Source: Streptomyces avidinii (GTDB taxonomy: Bacteria > Actinomycetota > Actinomycetes > Streptomycetales > Streptomycetaceae). Taken from it: DNA of 64,000 bases. Positions 1-10,152 of this stretch are shown here, piece after piece. Position 1 is the first letter of the stretch. Each line of letters begins with the position of its first letter. Both the position numbers and the translations under genes were made by a program. The notes beneath the pieces are model-generated. The model had not been told where the DNA came from. It was given only the letters and a program-made list of their open reading frames with translations, and did no database searches. Location of the stretch: assembly GCF_014650695.1 (NCBI RefSeq), contig NZ_BMVL01000007.1, positions 350,810 to 414,809 of the forward strand, in the 5' to 3' direction.

Positions 1-2
1 GG

Positions 3-272
3 GGCGGTACGGCGCTGGACCCCGAGGTCGTCGCCCAGCTGCTCGGCCGCAGCCGCAAGCAGGACGTGCTGGCGGGCCTGACCCCGCGCGAGCGGGAGGT
101 GCTCGGGCTGATGGCCGAGGGCCGTACGAATTCCGCCGTGGCGAAACAGCTCGTCGTCAGTGACGGCGCGGTGGAGAAGCACGTCAGCAACATCTTCATG
201 AAGTTGGGCCTGTCGCCGAGTGACGGGGATCACCGGCGAGTACTGGCCGTTCTCACCTATCTGAAATCTTGA
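3..272 (+). CDS. LuxR/NarL-type response regulator, C-terminal part (5' end outside window)
   Basis: Only the DNA-binding end is present; the frame is open to the window edge, so the receiver domain must lie upstream. The visible part carries a GerE-type helix-turn-helix: LTPREREVLGLMAEGRTN opens the domain, followed by the recognition-helix region around SDGAVEKHVSNIFMKL. Proteins of this class usually combine an N-terminal receiver phosphorylated by a histidine kinase with this DNA-binding domain, but the receiver and any kinase cannot be checked here. The gene ends 150 bp before korA on the same strand and is followed by a small hairpin, so it is probably a separate transcription unit. Confidence 0.88.
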   Translation, partial: GGTALDPEVVAQLLGRSRKQDVLAGLTPREREVLGLMAEGRTNSAVAKQLVVSDGAVEKHVSNIFMKLGLSPSDGDHRRVLAVLTYLKS

Positions 273-276
273 TCGA

Positions 277-291
277 CTGACACTCTGTCAG
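277..291 (+). terminator. short inverted repeat after the LuxR gene
   Basis: CTGACA, a 3-nt spacer and TGTCAG form a perfect 6-bp-arm palindrome five bases after the LuxR stop codon. It has no T-run. It could be a weak terminator or an operator for korA; the sequence alone does not decide. Confidence 0.35.
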
Positions 292-422
292 ATACGGCAT
301 ACCGGCAGGGCTGTCTCAAGGGGCGGTCCTACGGTCCAGAATGTGACCACTCCTGGGGGCCTTGATCCCTACCGTCGTAGGGTGGGTCCCGGGGGGTCAC
401 GCCTCGAAGGAGGTCCAGTTCA

Positions 423-3438
<3,016 letters not shown>

Positions 3439-3462
3439 CGGGCTGATACCGCACGCACCCCC

Positions 3463-3495
3463 GGAGCCCGGATCCTGCCCCAGGATCCGGGCTCC
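3463..3495 (+). terminator. hairpin terminator after korAB
   Basis: A perfect 15-bp stem (GGAGCCCGGATCCTG and its complement) closes a 3-nt loop, starting 25 bp after the korB stop. There is no T-run, as is common for Streptomyces terminators. Confidence 0.75.
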
Positions 3496-3661
3496 GTCGC
3501 GTCCGGCAGGACCCGAAGGCGGGGCGGAGGCGGGGCGGAGTCGGGGCGGACCTCGCGGGCCCGACGAAAGATGTCATGAGTATCTCGTGATTACGGGCAT
3601 GACATCTGGGCCGTACGGCGATACCGTCGTGAAGTTGGCTGGAAGTCGCACAGGAGGCCCC

Positions 3662-4609
3662 GTGAAGGCAGAGAACGAGCAGCGCACGGGTTTGCTCTAC
3701 GGATTCGGCGCATACGGAATGTGGGGGCTGGTCCCCCTCTTCTGGCCGCTCCTGAAGCCCTCCGAAGCCGTCGAGATCCTCGCCCACCGCATGGTGTGGT
3801 CCCTGGCCGTGGTCGGCCTGGCACTGCTCGCCCTGCGCCGCTGGGGCTGGATACGGGAGCTGCTCCGCCAGCCCCGGAAGCTCGGCCTGACCGCGCTGGC
3901 CGCCACGGTGATCACCGTGAACTGGGGCCTGTACATCTGGGCCGTCAACAACGGCCACGTCGTCGAGGCGAGCCTCGGTTACTTCATCAATCCGCTGGTC
4001 AGCATCGCCATCGGCGTGCTGGTGCTCGGTGAGCGGCTGCGCCGCGCGCAGTGGGTCGCGGTCGGCCTCAGCTTCGCCGCCGTCCTGGTGCTCGCCATCG
4101 GCTACGGGCGGCCGCCATGGATCTCGCTGGTCCTGGCCTTCTCCTTCGCCACGTACGGACTGATCAAGAAGAAGCTCAACATGGGCGGGCTGGAGTCGCT
4201 GGCCGCGGAGACGGCCGTACTGTTCCTGCCGGCCCTCGGCTACGTGCTGTGGCTCGGCGCGCAGGGCCAGTCCACGTTCGCCTCGCACGGCTTCGCCCAC
4301 TCGGCCCTGCTGGCCGCGACCGGGCTGGTCACCGCGATCCCGCTGGTGTTCTTCGGGATGGCGGCGATCCGGGTCCCGCTGTCCACCCTCGGGCTGCTCC
4401 AGTACATGGCCCCGGTCTTCCAGTTCGGGCTCGGCGTCCTGTACTTCCACGAGGCCATGCCGCCCGAGCGCTGGGCGGGCTTCTCCCTGGTGTGGGCCGC
4501 GCTCGCGCTCCTCACCTGGGACGCGCTGCGGACGGCGCGGCGCTCCCGCATCAGGCTGGAGGCCGCGGCGCCGGCCGTCGTGGCGGCCCCGGCCCGCGAG
4601 CCCGCGTAA
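3662..4609 (+). CDS. rarD: RarD-type EamA family permease
   Basis: A 315-aa integral membrane protein of the drug/metabolite transporter superfamily. It opens with the RarD hallmark GFGAYGMWGLVPLFWPLL, then alternates about ten hydrophobic segments in two EamA repeats (roughly residues 10-140 and 150-290), with AHRMVWS and NWGLYIWAVNNGHVVEASLGY typical of the subfamily. A start further upstream is possible in frame, but GTG at 3662 is preferred because CAGGAGG ends four bases before it and the protein then begins with a normal RarD N-terminus. The name comes from the E. coli chloramphenicol-sensitivity gene; the true substrate of the family is not established. It is monocistronic, with a strong terminator downstream. 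Confidence 0.9.
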   Translation: MKAENEQRTGLLYGFGAYGMWGLVPLFWPLLKPSEAVEILAHRMVWSLAVVGLALLALRRWGWIRELLRQPRKLGLTALAATVITVNWGLYIWAVNNGHVVEASLGYFINPLVSIAIGVLVLGERLRRAQWVAVGLSFAAVLVLAIGYGRPPWISLVLAFSFATYGLIKKKLNMGGLESLAAETAVLFLPALGYVLWLGAQGQSTFASHGFAHSALLAATGLVTAIPLVFFGMAAIRVPLSTLGLLQYMAPVFQFGLGVLYFHEAMPPERWAGFSLVWAALALLTWDALRTARRSRIRLEAAAPAVVAAPAREPA

Positions 4610-4675
4610 CGGACACTCGGCGGCGTACTCCGGGGCCCACCCCAGGGCACGCACCAGCAAACCCCTCACACCCTC

Positions 4676-4708
4676 GATCCCCGGTACGGACCACCCGTAC
4701 CGGGGATC
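4676..4708 (+). terminator. rho-independent-like terminator after rarD
   Basis: A perfect 14-bp stem (GATCCCCGGTACGG and its complement) with a 5-nt loop is followed by GTCCGTTTTCC, giving a short T-run. It separates rarD from the aminopeptidase gene. Confidence 0.85.
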
Positions 4709-4857
4709 GTCCGTTTTCCGAACCGCCCTGACCGAATTGTGGTCTTGACGGACAGTCACACTCTCGCTGAACATCAGGCTCGCACTGACGCACTAACGCT
4801 CACCTGCTCTATCCCCACTCGTTCCGTCATGTCCCCGCGGAATCCCGGAGCCCCCAC

Positions 4858-6174
4858 ATGAGCCTGTCCGTCTCCCGGCGCCTTGCTGCCGTGACCGCGT
4901 TCGCGGTCGCCGGCCTCTTCGCCTCCACCGCCCCCGCCGCACTCGCCGCCCCCACGGCGGTCACCGCGGCGCCGACACCGCCCGACATACCGCTGGCCAA
5001 CGTCAAGGCCCACCTGTCGCAGCTCTCGACGATCGCCGCCAACAACGGCGGCAACCGCGCCCACGGCAGGACCGGCTACAAGGCCTCGATCGACTACGTG
5101 AAGGCCAAGCTCGACGCGGCCGGCTTCACGACCACCCTGCAGACCTTCACCTCCAGCGGTGCCACCGGCTACAACCTGATCGCCGACTGGCCGGGCGGCG
5201 ACCCGAACTCGGTGCTGATGGCCGGCTCGCACCTGGACTCGGTGACCTCGGGCGCGGGCATCAACGACAACGGCTCCGGCAGCGCGGCCGTCCTGGAGAC
5301 GGCCCTCGCCGTCTCCCGGGCCGGTCTGCAGCCCACCAAGCACCTGCGCTTCGGCTGGTGGGGCGCGGAGGAGCTGGGCCTGATCGGCTCGAAGTACTAC
5401 GTCAACAACCTGCCGGCGGCCGAGAAGGCGAAGATCTCCGGCTACCTGAACTTCGACATGATCGGCTCGCCGAACCCGGGCTACTTCGTCTACGACGACG
5501 ACCCCACGATCGAGCAGACCTTCAAGAACTACTACGCCGGCCTCGGCATCCCGACCGAGATCGAGACGGAGGGCGACGGCCGGTCCGACCACGCCCCCTT
5601 CAAGAGCGCGGGCATCCCCGTCGGCGGTCTGTTCTCCGGCGCCGACTACACCAAGACGGCCGCGCAGGCGCAGAAGTGGGGCGGCACCTCCGGTCAGGCC
5701 TTCGACCGCTGCTACCACTCCTCGTGCGACAGCCTGTCGAACATCAACGACACCGCCCTGGACCGCAACTCCGACGCCGTCGCCTACGCGATCTGGACGC
5801 TCGGGGCGGCCACTCCGGTCCCGCCGGGCCAGTCCTTCGAGAACACGACGGACGTGACCATCCCGGACTCCCCGGCAGCGGCGGTGACCTCCTCGATCAC
5901 GGCCTCCGGCGTGACGGGCAACGCGCCCGCGACCACCAAGGTCGACGTGAACATCGTCCACACCTACCGCGGTGACCTGGTGGTCGACCTGCTCGCCCCC
6001 GACGGCACCGTCTACAACCTGCACAACCGCTCGGGCGGCAGCGCCGACAACCTCGTCCAGACGTACACGGTGAACGCCTCCAGCGAGGTCGCCAACGGTG
6101 TCTGGAAGCTCCGGGTCAAGGACTCGGCGGCGCAGGACACCGGCTACATCAACAGCTGGAAGATCACTTTCTAG
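4858..6174 (+). CDS. secreted M28 zinc aminopeptidase with C-terminal P domain
   Basis: Removes N-terminal residues from peptides outside the cell. Residues 1-31 are a Sec signal peptide ending in ALAA. The catalytic domain (about 45-310) has the metal ligands His125, Asp137, Glu172, Asp200 and His287 and the general base Glu171; their spacing equals that of the Streptomyces griseus aminopeptidase (85, 97, 132, 160, 247, base 131) with a constant shift of 40. Residues about 322-438 form a proprotein-convertase-type P domain, a known optional extension. A TTGACG box lies at 4745-4750, but no good -10 is evident. The ribosome-binding site is weak. Followed by a tandem repeat and a convergent toxin gene. 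Confidence 0.95.
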   Translation: MSLSVSRRLAAVTAFAVAGLFASTAPAALAAPTAVTAAPTPPDIPLANVKAHLSQLSTIAANNGGNRAHGRTGYKASIDYVKAKLDAAGFTTTLQTFTSSGATGYNLIADWPGGDPNSVLMAGSHLDSVTSGAGINDNGSGSAAVLETALAVSRAGLQPTKHLRFGWWGAEELGLIGSKYYVNNLPAAEKAKISGYLNFDMIGSPNPGYFVYDDDPTIEQTFKNYYAGLGIPTEIETEGDGRSDHAPFKSAGIPVGGLFSGADYTKTAAQAQKWGGTSGQAFDRCYHSSCDSLSNINDTALDRNSDAVAYAIWTLGAATPVPPGQSFENTTDVTIPDSPAAAVTSSITASGVTGNAPATTKVDVNIVHTYRGDLVVDLLAPDGTVYNLHNRSGGSADNLVQTYTVNASSEVANGVWKLRVKDSAAQDTGYINSWKITF

Positions 6175-6179
6175 GCCTT

Positions 6180-6246
6180 CCGGCCCGCTGATCCGGCCCT
6201 GCGGGCCGCTGATCCGGGCCTGCGGGCCGCTGATCCGGGCCTGCGG
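6180..6246. repeat. 21-bp tandem repeat, three copies, between convergent genes
   Basis: Units at 6180-6200, 6201-6221 and 6222-6242, plus four bases of a fourth; the second and third are identical and share the core GGCCGCTGATCCGGGCC. The array begins five bases after the aminopeptidase stop and ends about 40 bp from the toxin gene stop. Each unit can fold on its neighbours through GGCC/CCGG pairs, so a bidirectional terminator role is possible. Confidence 0.85.
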
Positions 6247-6288
6247 ACTCCGGGGCTCCGGCGCGATCCGATCCGGTCGTGCCGGAGC

Positions 6289-6705
6289 TCAGGCGTCCTC
6301 GGCGCGTGCCTGTCCCGACACCTGGAGCGGCCCCTGGATCCTGGCGCGCAGCTCCGAGGCCACGGCCGCGATGTCCGCCCGCCCGCACTTCGCAGCCTCC
6401 ACCAGGTCGCCGAGCTCCTCCGGCGAGGGCAGTTGCTTCGCCCCGGCCACCCGCAGGTACGAGCGGGTGGCCGCGGCCGCGTAGAACTCGTTCATCGGGG
6501 ATTCCAGCGCGGGGCACACCGCGAGGGTGTGCAAAAACGCGGCGGCCCGCCACGCGGTGTCCGGGGCGGGCTGTTCGGGCACCAGGACGAGGTCGTTCTG
6601 GTGCCGGGCGACCGCGGCGGCCACCCCGGAGGGATCCCACACGGCGGGATCGGACGGGAGATGGTGGGCCAGAGCGGTCCAGGCCCACTCCATGGTGATC
6701 TTCAA
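6289..6705 (-). CDS. Fic/Doc-like toxin of a type II toxin-antitoxin pair
   Basis: A 138-aa protein resembling the short actinobacterial 'Fic family toxin component' group: VARHQ near residue 36, AWRAAAFLHTLAVCPALE near 52-70, N-x-F-YAAAATRSYL near 74-86 and a terminal helix ADIAAVASELRARI. Fic and Doc enzymes transfer AMP or phosphate to targets through an HxFxx(G/A)N(G/K)R motif; only remnants (ALESPMNEFY) are seen, so catalysis is uncertain. The TTG start at 6705 is chosen because it overlaps the antitoxin TGA by two bases and GGAGCGG lies upstream; ATG at 6693 is the alternative. Second gene of a two-gene operon. Confidence 0.72.
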   Translation of the reverse strand: MKITMEWAWTALAHHLPSDPAVWDPSGVAAAVARHQNDLVLVPEQPAPDTAWRAAAFLHTLAVCPALESPMNEFYAAAATRSYLRVAGAKQLPSPEELGDLVEAAKCGRADIAAVASELRARIQGPLQVSGQARAEDA

Positions 6706-6911
6706 TTGCCGAACCGCTCCTGGAAGTAGCCCCAGTGGTCGGCGAACTCCTCTATGCCGGAGAGGAAGTTCTTCCGGTCCTCGTCGAGTTCGCGTTCGGT
6801 GACCTCGGTGATCAACGCGGTGACCGTCGTCCCCAGCGCCGCCGCACGCGCCTTGAGGCGTTCGTGGAACTCTTCGTCCAGGCGGATGGTGACGTGTCTC
6901 GACATGTCCAT
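6702..6911 (-). CDS. ribbon-helix-helix antitoxin
   Basis: A 69-aa protein whose first half is a ribbon-helix-helix DNA-binding fold: the strand SRHVTIRLDEEFHERLKARA and helix ALGTTVTALITEVTEREL are typical of the CopG/Arc class. The second half (DRKNFLSGIEEFADHWGYF) would be the toxin-binding tail. Starts at 6914 (GTG), 6911 (ATG) or 6905 (ATG) all keep the fold; 6911 is used here. The gene begins three bases from a perfect palindrome, as expected for an autoregulated antitoxin, and its stop overlaps the toxin start. Antitoxins of this type neutralise the partner protein and repress their own promoter. Confidence 0.85.
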   Translation of the reverse strand: MDMSRHVTIRLDEEFHERLKARAAALGTTVTALITEVTERELDEDRKNFLSGIEEFADHWGYFQERFGN

Positions 6912-6913
6912 CA

Positions 6914-6937
6914 CCGTACAGCGGGTGCGCTGTACGG
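6914..6937. promoter_or_regulatory. perfect palindromic operator of the toxin-antitoxin operon
   Basis: CCGTACAGCG, spacer GGTG, CGCTGTACGG: ten-base arms without mismatch, ending three bases before the antitoxin start. Position and symmetry fit binding by a ribbon-helix-helix dimer pair over the promoter. The short distance suggests a very short or leaderless mRNA. Confidence 0.75.
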
Positions 6938-7023
6938 GTGGCAGGAATGCCGCGAGGGTGGGCAGAGACACAGTCCCGGCCCACCCTCGCGGTGCGCTCG
7001 CCCGTCGGGCGACGTCCGTGCGA

Positions 7024-8235
7024 CTACTTGTTGGCGTTGGCCGCCTGCACCAGCGCGTCCTTGGTGACCGCGCCGACGTAGACCTTGCCGTCGTCCGTGA
7101 TCAGTGCGTTGACCAGGCGGGTCGACAGGACGCGGCCCTCACCGAACTTCCCGTTGACCTTGTCCCCGAGGGAGTCGAGGAACTGCTTGGCCTCCTTCGG
7201 GGCGTTCTTGTCGTTCTCCAGGTCCTTCAGGCTGCGCTGCGTGCCGGAGTCGATCCGGGCGATGGTCGACCAGCCCTCGCCGAGCACCTTCACGTCGCCC
7301 TTGCCGCCTGCACCGCCGGCCAGGTCACCCAGGCCCGGGAAGGAGTCCAGCGCCTTCCAGTGCTCGTCCGCACCGTCCTTGCCCTTGCCCGCCCCGTCGA
7401 CGCCCTCGGTCACCTTGGCGCCCTTGGGTGCGGTGAAGGCGAAGGTGTCCGCGGCCGGCTTGGCGAAGTCCACCTTGGTGAAGCCGGCGTCCACGATCGG
7501 CTTGCCGCCCTGGGCGGAGAGCACCTGCACACGCAGCGGGACGCCGTTCTTCGCGTCCACCGCGATCTGGACCGAGCCGACCGTGGAGCCGCTCTGCTTG
7601 GGCTTGAGCACCAGCTGGTAGGCGTCCCGCCCGGCCACCTGCGCGGTAGCGCCGACGCTGACGTCCGTGGTGGGGCCGGCGGCGGCCAGGAGCTCCTCGG
7701 CCAGCTTCTGCGGCGAGGCGGCGAGCCGGTCGCCGGTCTTGTGCTCCTTGCCTTCCTTGCCCTTGCCGGCCTCGGCGTTCTTCTCGTGGAAGACCTCGTT
7801 CGACTTGGAGTCGTAGCCCCACACGTCGTCGCCGTTGTGGATGAGGCTGTACTCGTCCTTGCCGTCGAGGAAGGTCAGCCGCTGGCGGTCCGGGCCGTCG
7901 GCCGCGACGCGCAGGGTGTGGCTGCCGTTCGCCAGCTGGGCGACCTTGTCCTCCGGATTGGCGGAGCCGCCCGCGATGCCGCCGCCGCCGAGCAGCCCGC
8001 TCGCGATCTTCGGCAGACCGAGGTCGGTGGTGATCCGGGCGGTCCCGGACAGCTGCTGCACGTCCGAGGCGGCGACCTTCTCGATGAGCTGCTGCGCCGT
8101 CACCTTCGGCAGGTCGGGCCCGCCGGCGTTTGCGAAGGCCGGGACCATCGCAACGGTCGCCGCGGCCACACCCGCCACCGCTACCGGTACGGCGTACCGG
8201 GCGGCCTTGCGAGAAGTCTTGGTGTTCGGTGCCAT
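7024..8235 (-). CDS. LolA/RseB-like secreted protein
   Basis: A 403-aa exported protein. Residues 1-36 are a signal peptide (basic MAPNTKTSRKAARYA, hydrophobic VAVAGVAAATVAMVP, then AFANA). The rest resembles the DUF2092/LolA-like half-barrel fold found in Streptomyces proteins annotated as outer-membrane lipoprotein carriers: SGTARITTDLGLP, KDEYSLIHNGDDVWGYDSKS, AYQLVLKPKQSGSTVG, and a Lys/Gly-rich linker. A Gram-positive cell has no outer membrane, so a literal LolA role is unlikely; sensing or binding lipidic molecules, as for RseB, is more plausible but unproven. Upstream GGGCAGGG could serve as ribosome-binding site. It stands alone between the toxin-antitoxin pair and the polyprenyl synthase gene. 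Confidence 0.78.
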   Translation of the reverse strand: MAPNTKTSRKAARYAVPVAVAGVAAATVAMVPAFANAGGPDLPKVTAQQLIEKVAASDVQQLSGTARITTDLGLPKIASGLLGGGGIAGGSANPEDKVAQLANGSHTLRVAADGPDRQRLTFLDGKDEYSLIHNGDDVWGYDSKSNEVFHEKNAEAGKGKEGKEHKTGDRLAASPQKLAEELLAAAGPTTDVSVGATAQVAGRDAYQLVLKPKQSGSTVGSVQIAVDAKNGVPLRVQVLSAQGGKPIVDAGFTKVDFAKPAADTFAFTAPKGAKVTEGVDGAGKGKDGADEHWKALDSFPGLGDLAGGAGGKGDVKVLGEGWSTIARIDSGTQRSLKDLENDKNAPKEAKQFLDSLGDKVNGKFGEGRVLSTRLVNALITDDGKVYVGAVTKDALVQAANANK

Positions 8236-8390
8236 GTCAGTGCCCTGCCCTCTGTGTCGACTGCGGTGACCACCGTGTCGCCGCGCTCACCCGATCTGGT
8301 GGGGTTTGATGACTCCATCTGACCAAATCCGGGGCGCGGGGGCGTCAGTCCCCGGACGCAACTCCGCGTACGCCCGTGGGATGACATGCA

Positions 8391-8450
8391 AAGGGCCCCC
8401 CTCCCCCGACCCGTAGGGGTCGCCGGGGCGGAAGGGCCCGTTCCGCAGGT
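8391..8450 (-). terminator. imperfect hairpin after the polyprenyl synthase gene
   Basis: Two copies of AAGGGCCC flank a G/C-rich core centred on CGACCC-GTA-GGGGTCG. Nested pairing gives a long interrupted stem just after the stop codon of the minus-strand gene at 8458. Confidence 0.6.
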
Positions 8451-8457
8451 ACGTCGG

Positions 8458-9468
8458 CTATCCGGCGCGGTGCACCACGGCATCGCACAGCTCTTCGAGG
8501 GCCGACTTCGCGAAGCACTCCGGCAGCGGCGCGAGCGTGGCGCGCGCGTCCTCGGCGTACTGGATGGTGTCGCGGCGGGCCCGCTCCAGCGCGGGGTGCG
8601 CCCGCAGCCGGGTGAGGACCTCGGCGTGGCGGGCGTCGTCCGTCAGGTCGCCGTCCAGGAGGGATACGAGCTCCTGGTCGGCCGGGTCGCCGCCCTGGGC
8701 CGCCATCTCGCGCAGCCGCAGGACGGGCAGCGTCGGGATGCCCTCGCGCAGGTCGGTGCCCGGGGTCTTGCCGGACTCGTGCGCGTCGGAGGCGATGTCG
8801 AGGACGTCGTCCGCGAGCTGGAAGGCGGTGCCGAGCCGCTCGCCGTACTGGGTCAGGATGTCGACGACCGACTCGTCGGCGCCGGACATGAGCGCGCCGA
8901 AGCGGCCGGAGACCGCGATCAGCGAGCCGGTCTTGCCGGCGATGACGTCGAGGTAGTGGGCGACGGGGTCGCGGCCGTCGCGCGGACCGGCCGTCTCCAG
9001 GATCTGGCCCGTCACCAGCCGCTCGAAGGCCTCGGCCTGGATGCGTACGGCCTCCGGCCCGAGGTCGGCCAGGATGTGCGAGGCGCGGGCGAACAGGAAG
9101 TCACCCGTGAGGACGGCCACCGAGTTGCCCCAGCGGGCGTTCGCGCTCTCCACCCCGCGGCGCACGTCCGCCTCGTCCATGACGTCGTCGTGGTAGAGCG
9201 TCGCGAGGTGCGTGAGCTCGACCACGACGGCGGACGGCACGATGCCGGGCGCGTACGGGTCACCGAAACGGGACGCGAGCATCACCAGCAGCGGCCGGAA
9301 CCGCTTGCCGCCGGCCCGGACCAGGTGCTGTGCGGCCTCGGTGATGAAGGGGACTTCGCTCTTGGTGGCTTCCAGCAGACCCGCCTCGACGGCGGCCAGT
9401 CCGGCCTGGACATCGGTCTCAAGAGCCTGGTCCCGCACGCTCAGTCCGAACGGCCCGACGACGGTCAC
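8458..9468 (-). CDS. long-chain polyprenyl diphosphate synthase
   Basis: Condenses isopentenyl diphosphate onto allylic diphosphates to make a long prenyl chain, most likely for the menaquinone tail. The 336-aa protein has the class I isoprenyl synthase signature: first Asp-rich motif DDVMD at 94-98, second DDVLD at 220-224, GKRFRPLL near 54-61, and GKTPGTDLREG after the second motif. The first Asp motif lacks a two-residue insertion, as in long-chain enzymes. The GTG start is preceded by GGAG at good distance. The window also holds menG, mqnA, mqnC and a MenJ-like reductase, which supports the quinone assignment. Chain length cannot be read reliably here. Confidence 0.93.
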   Translation of the reverse strand: MTVVGPFGLSVRDQALETDVQAGLAAVEAGLLEATKSEVPFITEAAQHLVRAGGKRFRPLLVMLASRFGDPYAPGIVPSAVVVELTHLATLYHDDVMDEADVRRGVESANARWGNSVAVLTGDFLFARASHILADLGPEAVRIQAEAFERLVTGQILETAGPRDGRDPVAHYLDVIAGKTGSLIAVSGRFGALMSGADESVVDILTQYGERLGTAFQLADDVLDIASDAHESGKTPGTDLREGIPTLPVLRLREMAAQGGDPADQELVSLLDGDLTDDARHAEVLTRLRAHPALERARRDTIQYAEDARATLAPLPECFAKSALEELCDAVVHRAG

Positions 9469-9658
9469 GAGGGGTACTCCTGTCTGCTGACGATCACGCT
9501 GACGATCACATGGATTGTCGATGTGTCGCTGCCATCACTCAAGCCAGCGTATCGGGTCTGTTTTCGATCACCGAGAGCGCCTTCCCGGCCACCACCCGCG
9601 CACTGTCCGATGCGTCCCGGTATGTTCTGGAGAAGCCGAATCAACCGGAGAATACGCT

Positions 9659-10092
9659 TTGCCCAGAACTACGACCGATATGGACGAGCCCGCGGATCCG
9701 GAGGCCGACCAGCCGCCGCCCCGCGACGACCACGCCTTCCTCGGCCACCCCCGGGGCCTCGCCACGCTCTCCGGGCTGGAGGTCTGGGAGCGCTTCTCGT
9801 TCCTGGGCATGCAGGCCATCCTCGTCCTCTACTTCGCGGACACGGTGGCGAACGCTCGGGCATGTCGGCCACCACCAAGCTCGCCCCGCGCGCCTTCGGC
9901 AGCCAGACGATGGCGCTCTGGTTCCTCTCGCTCGCGCTGGCCAACGGCATCCAGGCCCAGGTGGTCAAGGTCTACGGCCAGGTGTCGAACCCCGTGTACT
10001 TCGGCCTCAACGGCGCCGTCGCGGTGGCGGTTGGCGTGGTCGTGATGGCGATGGCGCCGTGGCTGCGGCGCACGATGCACCCCGTCCACTGA
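9659..10092 (+). pseudogene. POT-family peptide transporter remnant with internal deletion
   Basis: The 5' part, from TTG at 9659 (GGAG at 9647-9650) or ATG at 9680, encodes a typical oligopeptide:proton symporter N-terminus: HPRGLATLSGLEVWERFSFL, then MQAILVLYFADTVA of helix 1. Around 9855-9865 the frame changes from 2 to 1 and the text jumps to a typical C-terminus: SATTKLAPRAFGSQTMALWF, ALANGIQAQVVKVYG and a last membrane helix ending WLRRTMHPVH. Intact family members have about 480-500 residues; here only about 60 plus 75 remain, so roughly 1.1 kb of the middle is lost and the two ends are out of frame. No transposon sequence marks the junction. The product cannot transport. Confidence 0.85.
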
Positions 10093-10152
10093 GGCCGGGT
10101 CCGAGGAATGCGTACGACGGATACGTCCGAGGCGATTGGCGGCTGAGACCAG

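Noticed and set aside
3515..3550. Repeats of GGCGGGGCGGA before rarD
   Set aside because: Short low-complexity G/C run without symmetry or clear position relative to a promoter.
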